Source: Sphaerisporangium sp040649355 (GTDB lineage: Bacteria > Actinomycetota > Actinomycetes > Streptosporangiales > Streptosporangiaceae). From it: a stretch of DNA of 64,000 nt. Location of the stretch: the NCBI RefSeq assembly GCF_043197795.1, contig NZ_JBICTU010000006.1, positions 1 to 64,000 on the forward strand. The letters run 5' to 3'. Below are positions 24,494-32,373 of this stretch, in pieces (the first letter of the stretch is position 1; each line of letters starts with the position of its first letter). Position numbers and translations under genes: made by a program. Below the pieces are notes generated by a model. That model did no database searches. It saw only the letters and a list, made by a program, of their open reading frames with translations, and was not told the DNA's origin.

Positions 24494-25374
24494 ATGGAGG
24501 GCATTCCGGAGGCTGGATTTCCGGCGCTCTATCGTGCTGCCGATCAGGGGCCATCATCGGGCAGCGGAGGTTGCTCACCGCTACCTGTGTACGGCTCTCC
24601 TCGTTGGTGATCGCCGCGGTCTTCGGCTCGTTCAGCCTGGACGCCGGGCGCGTGGACGCGGCGGCGATCGTCGCCGCGGGAGCGCTGGCCTCGGCGCTGG
24701 TCACCGAGGTGTACCTGCTCACCGTCCGTCCGGATCGCCAGTGGTACGAGGCCAGGGCGGCGGCCGAGTCGGCGAAGACCCTGGCGTGGCGTTACCTGGT
24801 CGGCGGCGAGCCGTTCGGCTGCGACGCGAGGGACGACCAGAGCGTGGACCTCCTGCTGCTGCGGAGGTTCTCCGAGATCACCGGGGGCATCCACTCCTTC
24901 GCCCCGATCCCCACGCTCGAAGAGGAGTGCCAGGTCACCGCCATGATGCGGAGCATCCGGGCGCTCTCGCTCGACGAGCGCAAGCAGCGCTACATGAACG
25001 GCCGGATCAACGAGCAGCGCGTCTGGTACATCGTCAAGGCTCGGTACCACGAGCGCCGGGCCGCCCAGTGGTCGGTCGCGTTCGCGGCGATGGAGGCCGT
25101 GGGCCTGATAGCGGCCGTGCTGAACGCCACACAGGTGGTCAACCTCGACCTCCCCGGCATCGTCGGCGCGCTCGGCGCGGCGGGCATCGCCTGGCTGCAG
25201 ACGCGGCAGCACCAGCAACTCGCGACCTCGTACTCCATAGCGGCGCTGGAGCTGGGAGATATCGTGTCGCGTGCGGAATGGCCTCGCACGGAGCCCGAGT
25301 GGGCCCATTTCGTCGACGAGTCTGAGGAGGCCATCTCGCGTGAAACCATGTTGTGGCGAGGTTCACGCAGCTGA
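24494..25374 (+). CDS. SLATT-domain (DUF4231) two-TM effector-type membrane protein, frameshifted
   Basis: About 293 residues if one frameshift is mended. The ATG at 24494 gives MEGIPEAGFPALYRAADQG; the conserved sequence then continues one frame away as GQRRLLTATCVRLSSLVIAA. Adding one G to the G4 run at 24547-24550 joins them exactly. Two hairpin membrane segments follow: about residues 30-75 (VFGSF to VYLLTV) and about 200-250 (VAFAAMEAVGLIAAVLNATQ to GIAWLQT). Between them is a soluble domain with WYIVKARYHERRAAQW. This SLATT_3 plus SLATT_1 layout belongs to predicted pore-forming effectors of nucleotide-signalled conflict systems. As sequenced, the in-frame product would need TTG 24487. 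The overlapping SLOG gene supports the assignment. Confidence 0.75.
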
Positions 25375-25921
25375 CGAACCTCTTCCGGGTGGGCGTCCGG
25401 CTTCCCGTGAGGCGCCGCACCCGTCCGTGCGCGGGGAGGCCAGGCCACTCCGTCTCGCCATCTCCGGTCATCGCGGGTTGCCTTCGCGTACGGCCGCGCT
25501 GGTCGAGGCCGCCATCAGGCGGACGCTGGCCGCGCACGCCCCCGAGGTGAGGGGGGTCTCCTGCCTGGCGGACGGGGCCGACCAGATCTTCGCGCGAGCG
25601 GTGGTCGACCTGGGCGGCACGCTGGAGGCGGTGGTCTGCTCCGAGAGCTACCGCGAGGAGCTTCCCGCCGACACCCAGGCCGAGTACGACCTGCTCATGG
25701 GCCTCGCCGAGAAGGTCCACCGGCTCCGGTACGCCGAGTCGACCTGCGAGTCCCACATGCAGGGCAGCCTGCTCATGCTCGACCTGGCCGAGGAGCTGTA
25801 CGCCGTCTGGGACGGAGAGCCCGCCCGCGGCTACGGAGGCACGGCCGACGTCGTGGCGGAGGCGCGCCGGCGCGGCATCAGGGTCCACGTCATCTGGCCC
25901 GAGGGCGCGCGCCGCGAGTAG
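25340..25921 (+). CDS. SLOG-superfamily Rossmann-like protein, partner of the SLATT protein
   Basis: About 193 residues. After a Pro-rich N-terminus, the Rossmannoid core starts at LRLAISGHRGLPSR, then GVSCLADGADQIFARAVVDL, a carboxylate-rich middle (TQAEYDLLMGLAEKV), and the loop VWDGEPARGYGGTADVVAEA before the final strand VHVIWPEG. The GxR and GADQI elements and the Gly-rich loop fit SLOG/DprA-LOG-like domains, which bind or process nucleotides or nucleotide sugars. GTG at 25340 has AGGAGG nine bases upstream and overlaps the SLATT gene by 35 bp, so the two are coupled. SLOG-SLATT pairs are predicted sensor-effector modules. Catalysis versus ligand sensing cannot be decided here. Confidence 0.78.
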   Translation: MKPCCGEVHAADEPLPGGRPASREAPHPSVRGEARPLRLAISGHRGLPSRTAALVEAAIRRTLAAHAPEVRGVSCLADGADQIFARAVVDLGGTLEAVVCSESYREELPADTQAEYDLLMGLAEKVHRLRYAESTCESHMQGSLLMLDLAEELYAVWDGEPARGYGGTADVVAEARRRGIRVHVIWPEGARRE

Positions 25922-25999
25922 GGGGTGCGGTCGGCGCCCGCGGAAAGCGCCGTGCCATACCTGACAGGGGGTGACAGGTACGGTGGCGAGGATGGGGGC

Positions 26000-26359
26000 A
26001 TGACGACGAAGGCAAAGCTCATAGCGGTGACCATTGACTGTGCCGAGCCCAAGAAGCTCGCCGAGTTCTATTCGCGGATCACCGGGTTCGAGGTCCAGTA
26101 CGCCGAGGAGGAGTACGCCGGCATCGGCGACGGGACGACCAGCATCTACTTCGGCCGGGTCCCCGAGCGCAAGCCGGCCGTGTGGCCGGGGCCCGACAAG
26201 CAGTTCCACCTCGACTTCCGGGTGCCGGACGTGGACGAGGCCGTGCGGGAGTACATCGAGCTCGGCGCCACCAAGCCCGACTTCCAGCCCGGGGACACCT
26301 GGACCGTCCTCGCCGACCCCGAGGGTCACCTCTTCTGCGTGTGCCCAGAAAAGTCCTGA
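26000..26359 (+). CDS. VOC-family (glyoxalase/bleomycin-resistance-like) protein
   Basis: A 119-residue vicinal-oxygen-chelate protein made of two beta-alpha-beta-beta-beta modules: AVTIDCAEPKKLAEFYSRIT and, after FHLDFRVPDVDEAVREYIE, DTWTVLADPEGHLFCVC. The HLDF His and a Glu in DPEGH could be metal ligands. Members range from glyoxalases to drug-binding proteins; the reaction is unknown. The ATG at 26000 follows GGATGGGGG. It ends one base before the convergent copper ATPase stop codon. Confidence 0.88.
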   Translation: MTTKAKLIAVTIDCAEPKKLAEFYSRITGFEVQYAEEEYAGIGDGTTSIYFGRVPERKPAVWPGPDKQFHLDFRVPDVDEAVREYIELGATKPDFQPGDTWTVLADPEGHLFCVCPEKS

Positions 26360-26360
26360 G

Positions 26361-28394
26361 CTAGGACGGCCCGCCCTCGGCGCGCAGGTCGGCGCGGCGC
26401 AGGAGCTGGGCGTTGAGCGCCACCACGATCGTGGACAGGCTCATGAGGATCGCGCCCACCGCGGGGGAGAGCGTGATCCCCACCGGGGCGAGCACCCCGG
26501 CGGCCAGAGGGATCGCCACGAGGTTGTAGCCGGTGGCCCAGGCGAGGTTCTGCAGCATCTTGCGATACGTCGCCTGGGACAGCCGGATGACGCTCACCAC
26601 CGAGCCCGGGTCGTCGCTGACCAGGACGACGCCCGCCGACTCGATGGCCACGTCCGTGCCGGCGCCGATCGCGATGCCGACGTCGGCCCTCGCCAGGGCG
26701 GGAGCGTCGTTCACCCCGTCGCCGACCATGGCGACGCTCAGGCCGCGCTCCTGGAGCTCGGCCACCTTTGCGTCCTTGTCCTCGGGCAGGACCTCGGCGA
26801 AGTACTCGTCCACGCCGAGCTCGTCCGCCACCGCCCGCGCGACCTGCTCCGCGTCACCAGTGATCATGACCACGCGCCGGCCGAGCCGGTGCAGCTCCCG
26901 TACGGCTTCGCGGGACTCGGGCCGGATGGCGTCCTCAAGTGCGATCGCGCCGGCCACGCGGCCGTCCGCGACCACGTGGAGCACGGAGGCGCCGCGCTTC
27001 TTCCACTCGTCGGTGTCCAGCTCGGACAGCCCCAGCTCGCGGAGCAGCGCGGGCCCGCCCACGGCCACGGTGTGCCCTTCCACGGTCGCCTGGACGCCGC
27101 GGCCCGTCATGGAACGGAAGCCGGCGGCCTTGGGAAGTCCTCCTCGCGTGCGTGCGGCGGCCACGACCGCGCGGGCGAGCGGGTGCTCGCTGTCGCCCTC
27201 GACCGCGCCGGCCGTCCGGAGGATCGCGTCCTCGTCGCCGTCGGCGGCGAGGACACCGGTGACCTCCGGCTCGCCCTTGGTGAGCGTGCCGGTCTTGTCG
27301 AACAGGACGGCCCGCACGGTCCGCATCCGTTCGAGGGCGACGCGGTCCTTGATCAGGATGCCGTTCCTCGCGCTGATCGCCGTGGAGATCGCGATCACGA
27401 GCGGGATGGCGAGGCCGAGGGCGTGGGGGCAGGCGATCACCAGCACCGTGACCGTGCGTTCCACCGCCTCGCGCGGGTCGCCGAGGGCGACCCAGACGGC
27501 GAAGGTGACCGCGCCCGCGGCCGTCGCGACGTAGAACAGCAGGGCCGCGGCACGGTCGGCCAGCGCCTGGGCCTTCGAGCGGGACGACTGCGCCTGCTCG
27601 ACGAGGCGGCGGATGCCCGCGAGCGCGGTCTCCTCGCCCACGGCGTCGACCTTCACGCGCACCGCCGAGTCGAGCGCGACCGTACCCGCCACGACGCGGT
27701 CGCCGGCCTTCTTCGGAACCGGACGGGACTCGCCGGTCAGCATCGACTCGTCGAACTCCGCCTCGCCGTCGACGATCACGCCGTCGGCCGGCACGCGCGA
27801 GCCGGGACGGGCGAGCACGACGTCACCGGGCCGCAGCGCGCCGGTGGGCACCGTCTCCGTGCCGACGTCCGTCACCCGTTCCGCCTCGTCGGGGAGCAGG
27901 GCGGCGAGCGCGGAAAGGGCGCTGGACGCCTGGCCGAGCGCGCGCATCTCCAGCCAGTGGCCGAGCAGCATGATGTCGATCAGCAGGGCCAGCTCCCACC
28001 AGAAGTCGAGGTGGAAGAACCCCAGCGCGGTGGCGGCGCTCGCCCCGAAGGCGACGGTGATCGCGAGGGAGATCAGCAGCATCATCCCCGGCGCCCGGCT
28101 CCTGATCTCCTCGACCGCGCCCTTCAGGAAGGGCCGGCCGCCGTAGAAGAAGACGATCGTGCCGAGCACGGGCGCCACCCAGCCGGAACCGGGGAAGGCC
28201 GGCGGCGTGAACCCCAGCCACATCTGCACCATGTGGCTGTAGAGGATGACCGGCACGGAGACGACCACGCTGATCCACAGCCGGTCCCTGAACCGCGCGG
28301 CATGGTCACCGTGCCCGCCGTGCCCGCCGTGCCCGCCGTGCGGGTCGTGGTGGTCTCCGCGGTGTACGGCCGGGCCGGTGCGGTCGTGTTCCAT
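26361..28394 (-). CDS. copB: Copper-translocating P-type ATPase (CopB-like, CPH motif)
   Basis: P1B-type ATPase of 677 residues. The N-terminus is His-rich (residues 1-32, HHDPHGGHGGHGGHG) rather than a CxxC metal domain. Actuator motif: TGES in FDESMLTGESRPVP. Ion pathway: CPH in VLVIACPHALGLA. Phosphorylation site: DKTGTLTKGEPEV; hinge: MVGDGVNDAPALARADVG. CPH with a His-rich tail is typical of CopB-type copper or silver exporters. The ATG has GGAGCAGCC directly upstream, and a CsoR-like copper operator sits in the leader. It is monocistronic. Exact metal and oxidation state need biochemistry. Confidence 0.93.
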   Translation of the reverse strand: MEHDRTGPAVHRGDHHDPHGGHGGHGGHGDHAARFRDRLWISVVVSVPVILYSHMVQMWLGFTPPAFPGSGWVAPVLGTIVFFYGGRPFLKGAVEEIRSRAPGMMLLISLAITVAFGASAATALGFFHLDFWWELALLIDIMLLGHWLEMRALGQASSALSALAALLPDEAERVTDVGTETVPTGALRPGDVVLARPGSRVPADGVIVDGEAEFDESMLTGESRPVPKKAGDRVVAGTVALDSAVRVKVDAVGEETALAGIRRLVEQAQSSRSKAQALADRAAALLFYVATAAGAVTFAVWVALGDPREAVERTVTVLVIACPHALGLAIPLVIAISTAISARNGILIKDRVALERMRTVRAVLFDKTGTLTKGEPEVTGVLAADGDEDAILRTAGAVEGDSEHPLARAVVAAARTRGGLPKAAGFRSMTGRGVQATVEGHTVAVGGPALLRELGLSELDTDEWKKRGASVLHVVADGRVAGAIALEDAIRPESREAVRELHRLGRRVVMITGDAEQVARAVADELGVDEYFAEVLPEDKDAKVAELQERGLSVAMVGDGVNDAPALARADVGIAIGAGTDVAIESAGVVLVSDDPGSVVSVIRLSQATYRKMLQNLAWATGYNLVAIPLAAGVLAPVGITLSPAVGAILMSLSTIVVALNAQLLRRADLRAEGGPS

Positions 28395-28410
28395 GGCTGC
28401 TCCTTCGACG

Positions 28411-28428
28411 TATACCCCCTGGGGGTGT
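28411..28428. promoter_or_regulatory. CsoR-like copper-responsive operator
   Basis: TATACCCCCTGGGGGTGT holds a near-perfect palindrome with a G/C tract flanked by A/T, the operator type bound by CsoR/RcnR-family metal repressors. It lies 17 bp upstream of the copper ATPase start codon, where bound repressor would block transcription. The repressor gene is not in the window. Confidence 0.75.
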
Positions 28429-28715
28429 CTCTGGAAACGCCTCCGATTGTCTTGTCATTCCCTGGGAAGTGGAAGAAGTCATGCCCCCCGCCGCGAAGGG
28501 CTCTACCGTGGACGCCCTGGCCAGTACCCCGAAGCCGCTCCCAATGCGCTGTTTGTCCGCGTATGGTGCCATCAGAGCGTCAGCCCCAGGACTATACGAA
28601 ATGGTGGGATTGACGAACTGGCCATTCAGGTTTGTCCCTAAGCTGACGGAGTGCTCCCACTGATGACCTCACCTCTGCTCTCCGCTGCCCTCCCGCGTAC
28701 GCCGGGCGGCCGGCC

Positions 28716-29600
28716 ATGATCTGGATGGGCGTGTCGATCGCCCTCGTCGGTGCGTTCGGGTACGCCGGTGGCGCGGCCCTCCAGCAGTACGAGGCGATCC
28801 GCGGGGGCGCGACGCTCAATCTGGTCAAACGGCCACGATGGTGGATCGGCGGCCTCATCGGGTTCATCGGAGCCTCGCTGCACGCGGTGGCGCTGAGCTT
28901 CGCGCCGCTGGTGCTGATCCAGCCGGTCAGCGTGGCCACGCTGGTCTTCGCCGTCCCGCTGGCGGCGCTCATGCACGGCAGGCGGCCCCACAAGGCCGAG
29001 GTGCTCGGCTCGATGGCGGTGGCGGCAGGGCTGCTGGGGCTGATGCTGCTGATACCGCAGAGCAACAAGCGGCCCGAGCTGTCGACCCCGGCGGCGCTGG
29101 GGTTCCTGGTCTGCGTGGGCGTGGTGGTCCTGGTCTGCCAGCTCGCCGCGCGGCGCGCCCGCGGCTCGGGGAAGGCGCTGCTGCTGTCCGTCGGCGCGGG
29201 GTCGGTGACCGCGTCGGTGTCGACGTTCGTACGGGTCGTCGGGGGAGGGCTCGGGGGTGACCTGTCGCGGCTGCTCCACTGGTTCACACTCGCCATCCCC
29301 GTGCTGCTGGTCTGTGCCATCGTGCTCCTGCAGAAGTCCTACGCTGTCGGCTACTTCGGGATCGCGTACGCGGGAGTCCAGGTGGTGGACCCCATCACCT
29401 CGGTGCTCGCGGGAACGATCCTGCTCGGCGAGCCGTTGCCGGCCGGAGCCGGCAACGTGATCCCGGCGATCGTCTCGGCCGCGGTTCTGATAGCGGGGAC
29501 GATCACGCTGGGCCGCCTCGCCCCGGAGACCGCCCACCAGGTCTCGCCCCCGCACCCTGATCTCCCCGTGCCGGTCACGACCCGGGTGGCCGCCAGGTGA
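28716..29600 (+). CDS. DMT-superfamily transporter (NIPA-like magnesium transporter type)
   Basis: A 294-residue protein with nine or ten helices. It begins MIWMGVSIALVGAFGYAGGA, and includes FAPLVLIQPVSVATLVFAV and AYAGVQVVDPITSVLAGTIL, hallmark positions of DMT proteins related to the NIPA group. Actinobacterial relatives are annotated as DMT transporters; substrate is unknown. The ATG at 28716 has no strong ribosome site. The 320 bp between it and the copper ATPase holds the CsoR-like site and otherwise nothing recognisable. Confidence 0.85.
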   Translation: MIWMGVSIALVGAFGYAGGAALQQYEAIRGGATLNLVKRPRWWIGGLIGFIGASLHAVALSFAPLVLIQPVSVATLVFAVPLAALMHGRRPHKAEVLGSMAVAAGLLGLMLLIPQSNKRPELSTPAALGFLVCVGVVVLVCQLAARRARGSGKALLLSVGAGSVTASVSTFVRVVGGGLGGDLSRLLHWFTLAIPVLLVCAIVLLQKSYAVGYFGIAYAGVQVVDPITSVLAGTILLGEPLPAGAGNVIPAIVSAAVLIAGTITLGRLAPETAHQVSPPHPDLPVPVTTRVAAR

Positions 29601-29641
29601 CACGCCTTCGCGGCGCTCGGTGCCTATGACGTCCCTGTGGC

Positions 29642-30439
29642 CTAGGGCGACGTCCTCGCGGGCGAGGTCCCAATGACGACCGTCGCGTCCAGCTCGTCGG
29701 AACCGGCCACGCGCGGGACCAGGCCGCTCCGGGCGATGGCCTCGACGGTCTCGGGCGCCTGGCGTTCGCTCGTCTCGACCAGAAGGTGGCCGCCCGGCGC
29801 CAGCCAGAGGGGCGCGGCGGCGATCAGCCTCCGCACGACGTCGAGCCCGTCGGCGCCACCGTCCAGCGCCACCCGGGGCTCGTGGATGCGGGCCTCCGGC
29901 GGCAGCAGTCCTATCGCCTCCGTCGGCACGTACGGCGCGCTGGCGAGCAGCAGGTCGGCGCGGCCCCGCAGCGCGACGGGAAGCGGCTCGTAGAGGTCGC
30001 CCTCGTACACCCGGCCCCCGGCGGCGGCGAGGTTGCGGCGGGCGCACCGCACCGCGGCGGGGTCGATGTCGACGGCGTGCAGCTCCACCTCGTCCAGGGC
30101 CGTGACGAGCGCGGCGCCCATCGCGCCCGAGCCGCAGCACAGGTCGACGACGACGGCGCGCGGCGGGGCGAGGGCGGCGGCCTGACGGATGAGGAACTCG
30201 GTGCGGCGGCGGGGGACGAAGACACCGGGGTCCACCGCTATGCGCAGCCCGCAGAACTCCGCCCAGCCGAGGACGTGTTCGAGGGGGAGGCCGCTCGCCC
30301 GCCGCTCCACCATTTCGGCGAGGTCGGCCGGAGTGGGCGCCGCGGAGACGAGCAGCCGCGCCTCGTCCTCGGCGAAGACACAGCCGGCGGCGCGAAGCGT
30401 GGTGACGATGAAGGATTCGGACAGAAGCGGAACCGACAT
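29642..30439 (-). CDS. HemK-like putative protein N5-glutamine methyltransferase
   Basis: A 265-residue class I SAM-dependent methyltransferase. An N-terminal helical domain holds PLEHVLGWAEFCGLRI, as in PrmC/HemK. SAM-binding motif I is VVDLCCGSGAMGAALV and motif II is LHAVDIDPAAVR. The signature NPPY of glutamine/adenine methyltransferases is here SAPYVPTEAIGLLP, a substitution shared by this actinobacterial subgroup. It may not be the true release-factor methyltransferase. The ATG at 30439 has AAAGG upstream. A possible short leader ORF precedes it. Confidence 0.85.
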   Translation of the reverse strand: MSVPLLSESFIVTTLRAAGCVFAEDEARLLVSAAPTPADLAEMVERRASGLPLEHVLGWAEFCGLRIAVDPGVFVPRRRTEFLIRQAAALAPPRAVVVDLCCGSGAMGAALVTALDEVELHAVDIDPAAVRCARRNLAAAGGRVYEGDLYEPLPVALRGRADLLLASAPYVPTEAIGLLPPEARIHEPRVALDGGADGLDVVRRLIAAAPLWLAPGGHLLVETSERQAPETVEAIARSGLVPRVAGSDELDATVVIGTSPARTSP

Positions 30440-30480
30440 GGGAGCCTTTCGGGATGCCGATGGGCGCTCCCTCGGTTCAC

Positions 30481-30549
30481 CTATGCCTGATGGACCGCGC
30501 GGTCGTGAGATGGGAGCACCCGACCTGGTACAGCGGTAATGGGGCTCAC
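30481..30549 (-). CDS. Possible 22-codon upstream ORF before the HemK-like gene
   Basis: On the minus strand a GAGGAG precedes GTG at 30549 and a frame of 22 codons containing SPITAVPGRVLPSHD, ending with TAG about 40 bp before the methyltransferase ATG. The ribosome site directly abuts the GTG, which is poor spacing. It could be a regulatory leader peptide; support is weak. Confidence 0.25.
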   Translation of the reverse strand: MSPITAVPGRVLPSHDRAVHQA

Positions 30550-30608
30550 CTCCTCGGTAGGGACCGTAGACCGGTCATCACTAATCAACTCGGATGATAT
30601 ACCGAAAT

Positions 30609-30637
30609 CGCCCCCAAGCGCCGGGCGCTTGGGGGCG
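30609..30637 (-). terminator. Terminator of the GNAT gene
   Basis: A 29-base near-complete palindrome, arms CGCCCCCAAGCG and CGCTTGGGGGCG, lies 10 bp after the GNAT stop codon (minus strand), followed by ATTT. It is a strong intrinsic-type hairpin. Confidence 0.8.
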
Positions 30638-30647
30638 GAGTACGGCG

Positions 30648-31238
30648 TCAGCGGTCGAGCATCCGCTCCAGCCGCCGCTTTCGCGGGGGCCACTCGTCGT
30701 CGAGGATCCCGAAGTACACGGTGTCGCGCCACGTGCCGTCCGGGCGCTGGCGGTGACGGCGCAACGTGCCCTCGTAGACGCCCCCGATGCGCCGGATCGC
30801 GTCCTGCGAGCGGGTGTTGAGCGAGTCCGTCTTGAGCAGCACGCGGTTGTAGCCCACCTTGTCGAAGGCGTGGCTCAGCAGGAGCAGCTTGGATTCGGTG
30901 TTCACGGCGGTCCTCCACACGGCCCTGCCATACCAGGTCCAGCCGATCTCGACGCTCTGGTCGAACCCGGCCACGTCGTGGAAGGTGGTCCACCCGACGG
31001 CCCGTCCCGTCTCGCGCAGGACGACGGCGAGCGGCACCAGGATCGGGTTGCCCATCATCGTGACGGCGACCTCCCGCATCCAGTCCTCGGTCCGCGGGGT
31101 GGGCACCGGCATCCAGCGCCACACCTCGTCGTCGTCCCCACCGGCCGCGAACAGGTCGGGGACGTGGTGGAGACCGAGCGGCTCCAGCCGTACGGTGCGG
31201 CCTTCGAGGATGACGGGTTCAGGCAACTTCGCGGTCAT
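30648..31238 (-). CDS. GNAT-family N-acetyltransferase (RimJ/RimL-like)
   Basis: A 196-residue acetyltransferase. The RimJ/RimL-type N-terminus reads LEGRTVRLEPLGLHHVPDLF; the central part has VGWTTFHDVAGFDQSVEIGW; the CoA-binding region lies at about residues 110-135; and the end has NTRSQDAIRRIGGVYEGTLR, typical of enzymes acetylating protein N-termini or small amines. I chose ATG 31238 because it precedes the conserved start; an upstream in-frame extension runs into the divergent kinase gene. Substrate unknown. Confidence 0.88.
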   Translation of the reverse strand: MTAKLPEPVILEGRTVRLEPLGLHHVPDLFAAGGDDDEVWRWMPVPTPRTEDWMREVAVTMMGNPILVPLAVVLRETGRAVGWTTFHDVAGFDQSVEIGWTWYGRAVWRTAVNTESKLLLLSHAFDKVGYNRVLLKTDSLNTRSQDAIRRIGGVYEGTLRRHRQRPDGTWRDTVYFGILDDEWPPRKRRLERMLDR

Positions 31239-31386
31239 GACGGCCAGTCTCCCGGTCACGGTGGCATGGAAGATAGGGCCACTCGACGCCCGTTCACGGT
31301 GACCACTCGCCGAGACGGCGTCCCCTGGTCGACACGCATACCGTCCGGTCGGTACGCTCCAGGTACTGGGACGACTGGGGAGCGCG

Positions 31387-32373
31387 ATGCCCGCACATAC
31401 CGAGACCAGCCCGCCGGGTCTAGACCTCGGCCGGCTGAGAGACCGCCTCGCGAGGCACGACCTCGCCGAGGGCCCGCTGGCGGCCGAGGTGATCCACGGA
31501 GGCAAGTCGAACCTGACCTATCTCGTACGCGACGGCGCGCGCCGGTTCGTCGTACGCAGGCCGCCGCTCGGGCACGTGCTGGCCACGGCGCACGACATGG
31601 GCCGGGAGTACCGTGTCATGACGGCGCTGCGGGACACGGGCGTGCCCGTACCCCGCACGTACCACCTCTGCGAGGACCCGGACGTGGTCGGGGCGCCCTT
31701 CTACGTCATGGAGTACGTCGAGGGGGGTCAGCCCCCGGCGACGCCCGCCATCGAGGCGGACCTGATCGACGTCCTCGCCAGGCTCCACGACGTGGACCCG
31801 GTCGCCGTCGGGCTCGCCGGCTTCGGCCGGCCGGAGGGCTTCCTGGAGCGCCAGGTCAGGCGCTGGAAGCGGCAGCTCGACGCCTCGCGCAGCCGGGACC
31901 TGCCGGACATCGACCACCTTTTCACCCGTCTGGCGGGAGCAGTGCCGGTCACGCAGCGCCACGCGATCGTGCACGGAGACTTCAAGCTGGGGAACACGCT
32001 GATCGCCGGCGGCCAGGTGCGGGCCGTGCTCGACTGGGAGATGTCGACGCTCGGCGACCCCCTCACCGACCTCGCGCTCTTCCTGCTCTACGGCGACTTC
32101 GCCGCCCTGGACATCGCCGAACCCGAGGCGGCCGGCGAGCACATGCCGAGCGCCGAGCTGGCGCGGCGGTACGCGGCCGGGACCGGCCTCGACATCTCCC
32201 GCCTGGGCTGGTACGTCGCCCTGGCGTGCTTCAAGCTCGCGGTGATCTCCGAGGGCATCCACTTCCGCTACACCCAGGGCCTGACCGTAGGAGACGGATT
32301 CGACGAGATCGGCGAGCACGTCGCGCCGCTCGTGGCCCATGGCCTGAAAGCACTGGAGTCACTGGAGGACTGA
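31387..32373 (+). CDS. APH-family phosphotransferase, ACAD10/11 kinase-domain type
   Basis: Protein-kinase-like small-molecule kinase of 328 residues. The nucleotide-binding lobe has VIHGGKSNLTYLVRDG; the catalytic loop is HGDFKLGNTLI with Asp and Asn; the metal Asp is in LDWEMSTLGDPLTDLALF. These match the kinase part of ACAD10/11, which phosphorylates 4-hydroxyacyl-CoAs. The ATG has GGGGAG upstream. The stop overlaps the start of the next dehydrogenase gene (TGATG), so the two are strictly coupled. In ACAD10/11 both activities sit on one chain, which supports a joint job here: activation, then phosphate elimination, of hydroxy acids. Confidence 0.88.
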   Translation: MPAHTETSPPGLDLGRLRDRLARHDLAEGPLAAEVIHGGKSNLTYLVRDGARRFVVRRPPLGHVLATAHDMGREYRVMTALRDTGVPVPRTYHLCEDPDVVGAPFYVMEYVEGGQPPATPAIEADLIDVLARLHDVDPVAVGLAGFGRPEGFLERQVRRWKRQLDASRSRDLPDIDHLFTRLAGAVPVTQRHAIVHGDFKLGNTLIAGGQVRAVLDWEMSTLGDPLTDLALFLLYGDFAALDIAEPEAAGEHMPSAELARRYAAGTGLDISRLGWYVALACFKLAVISEGIHFRYTQGLTVGDGFDEIGEHVAPLVAHGLKALESLED

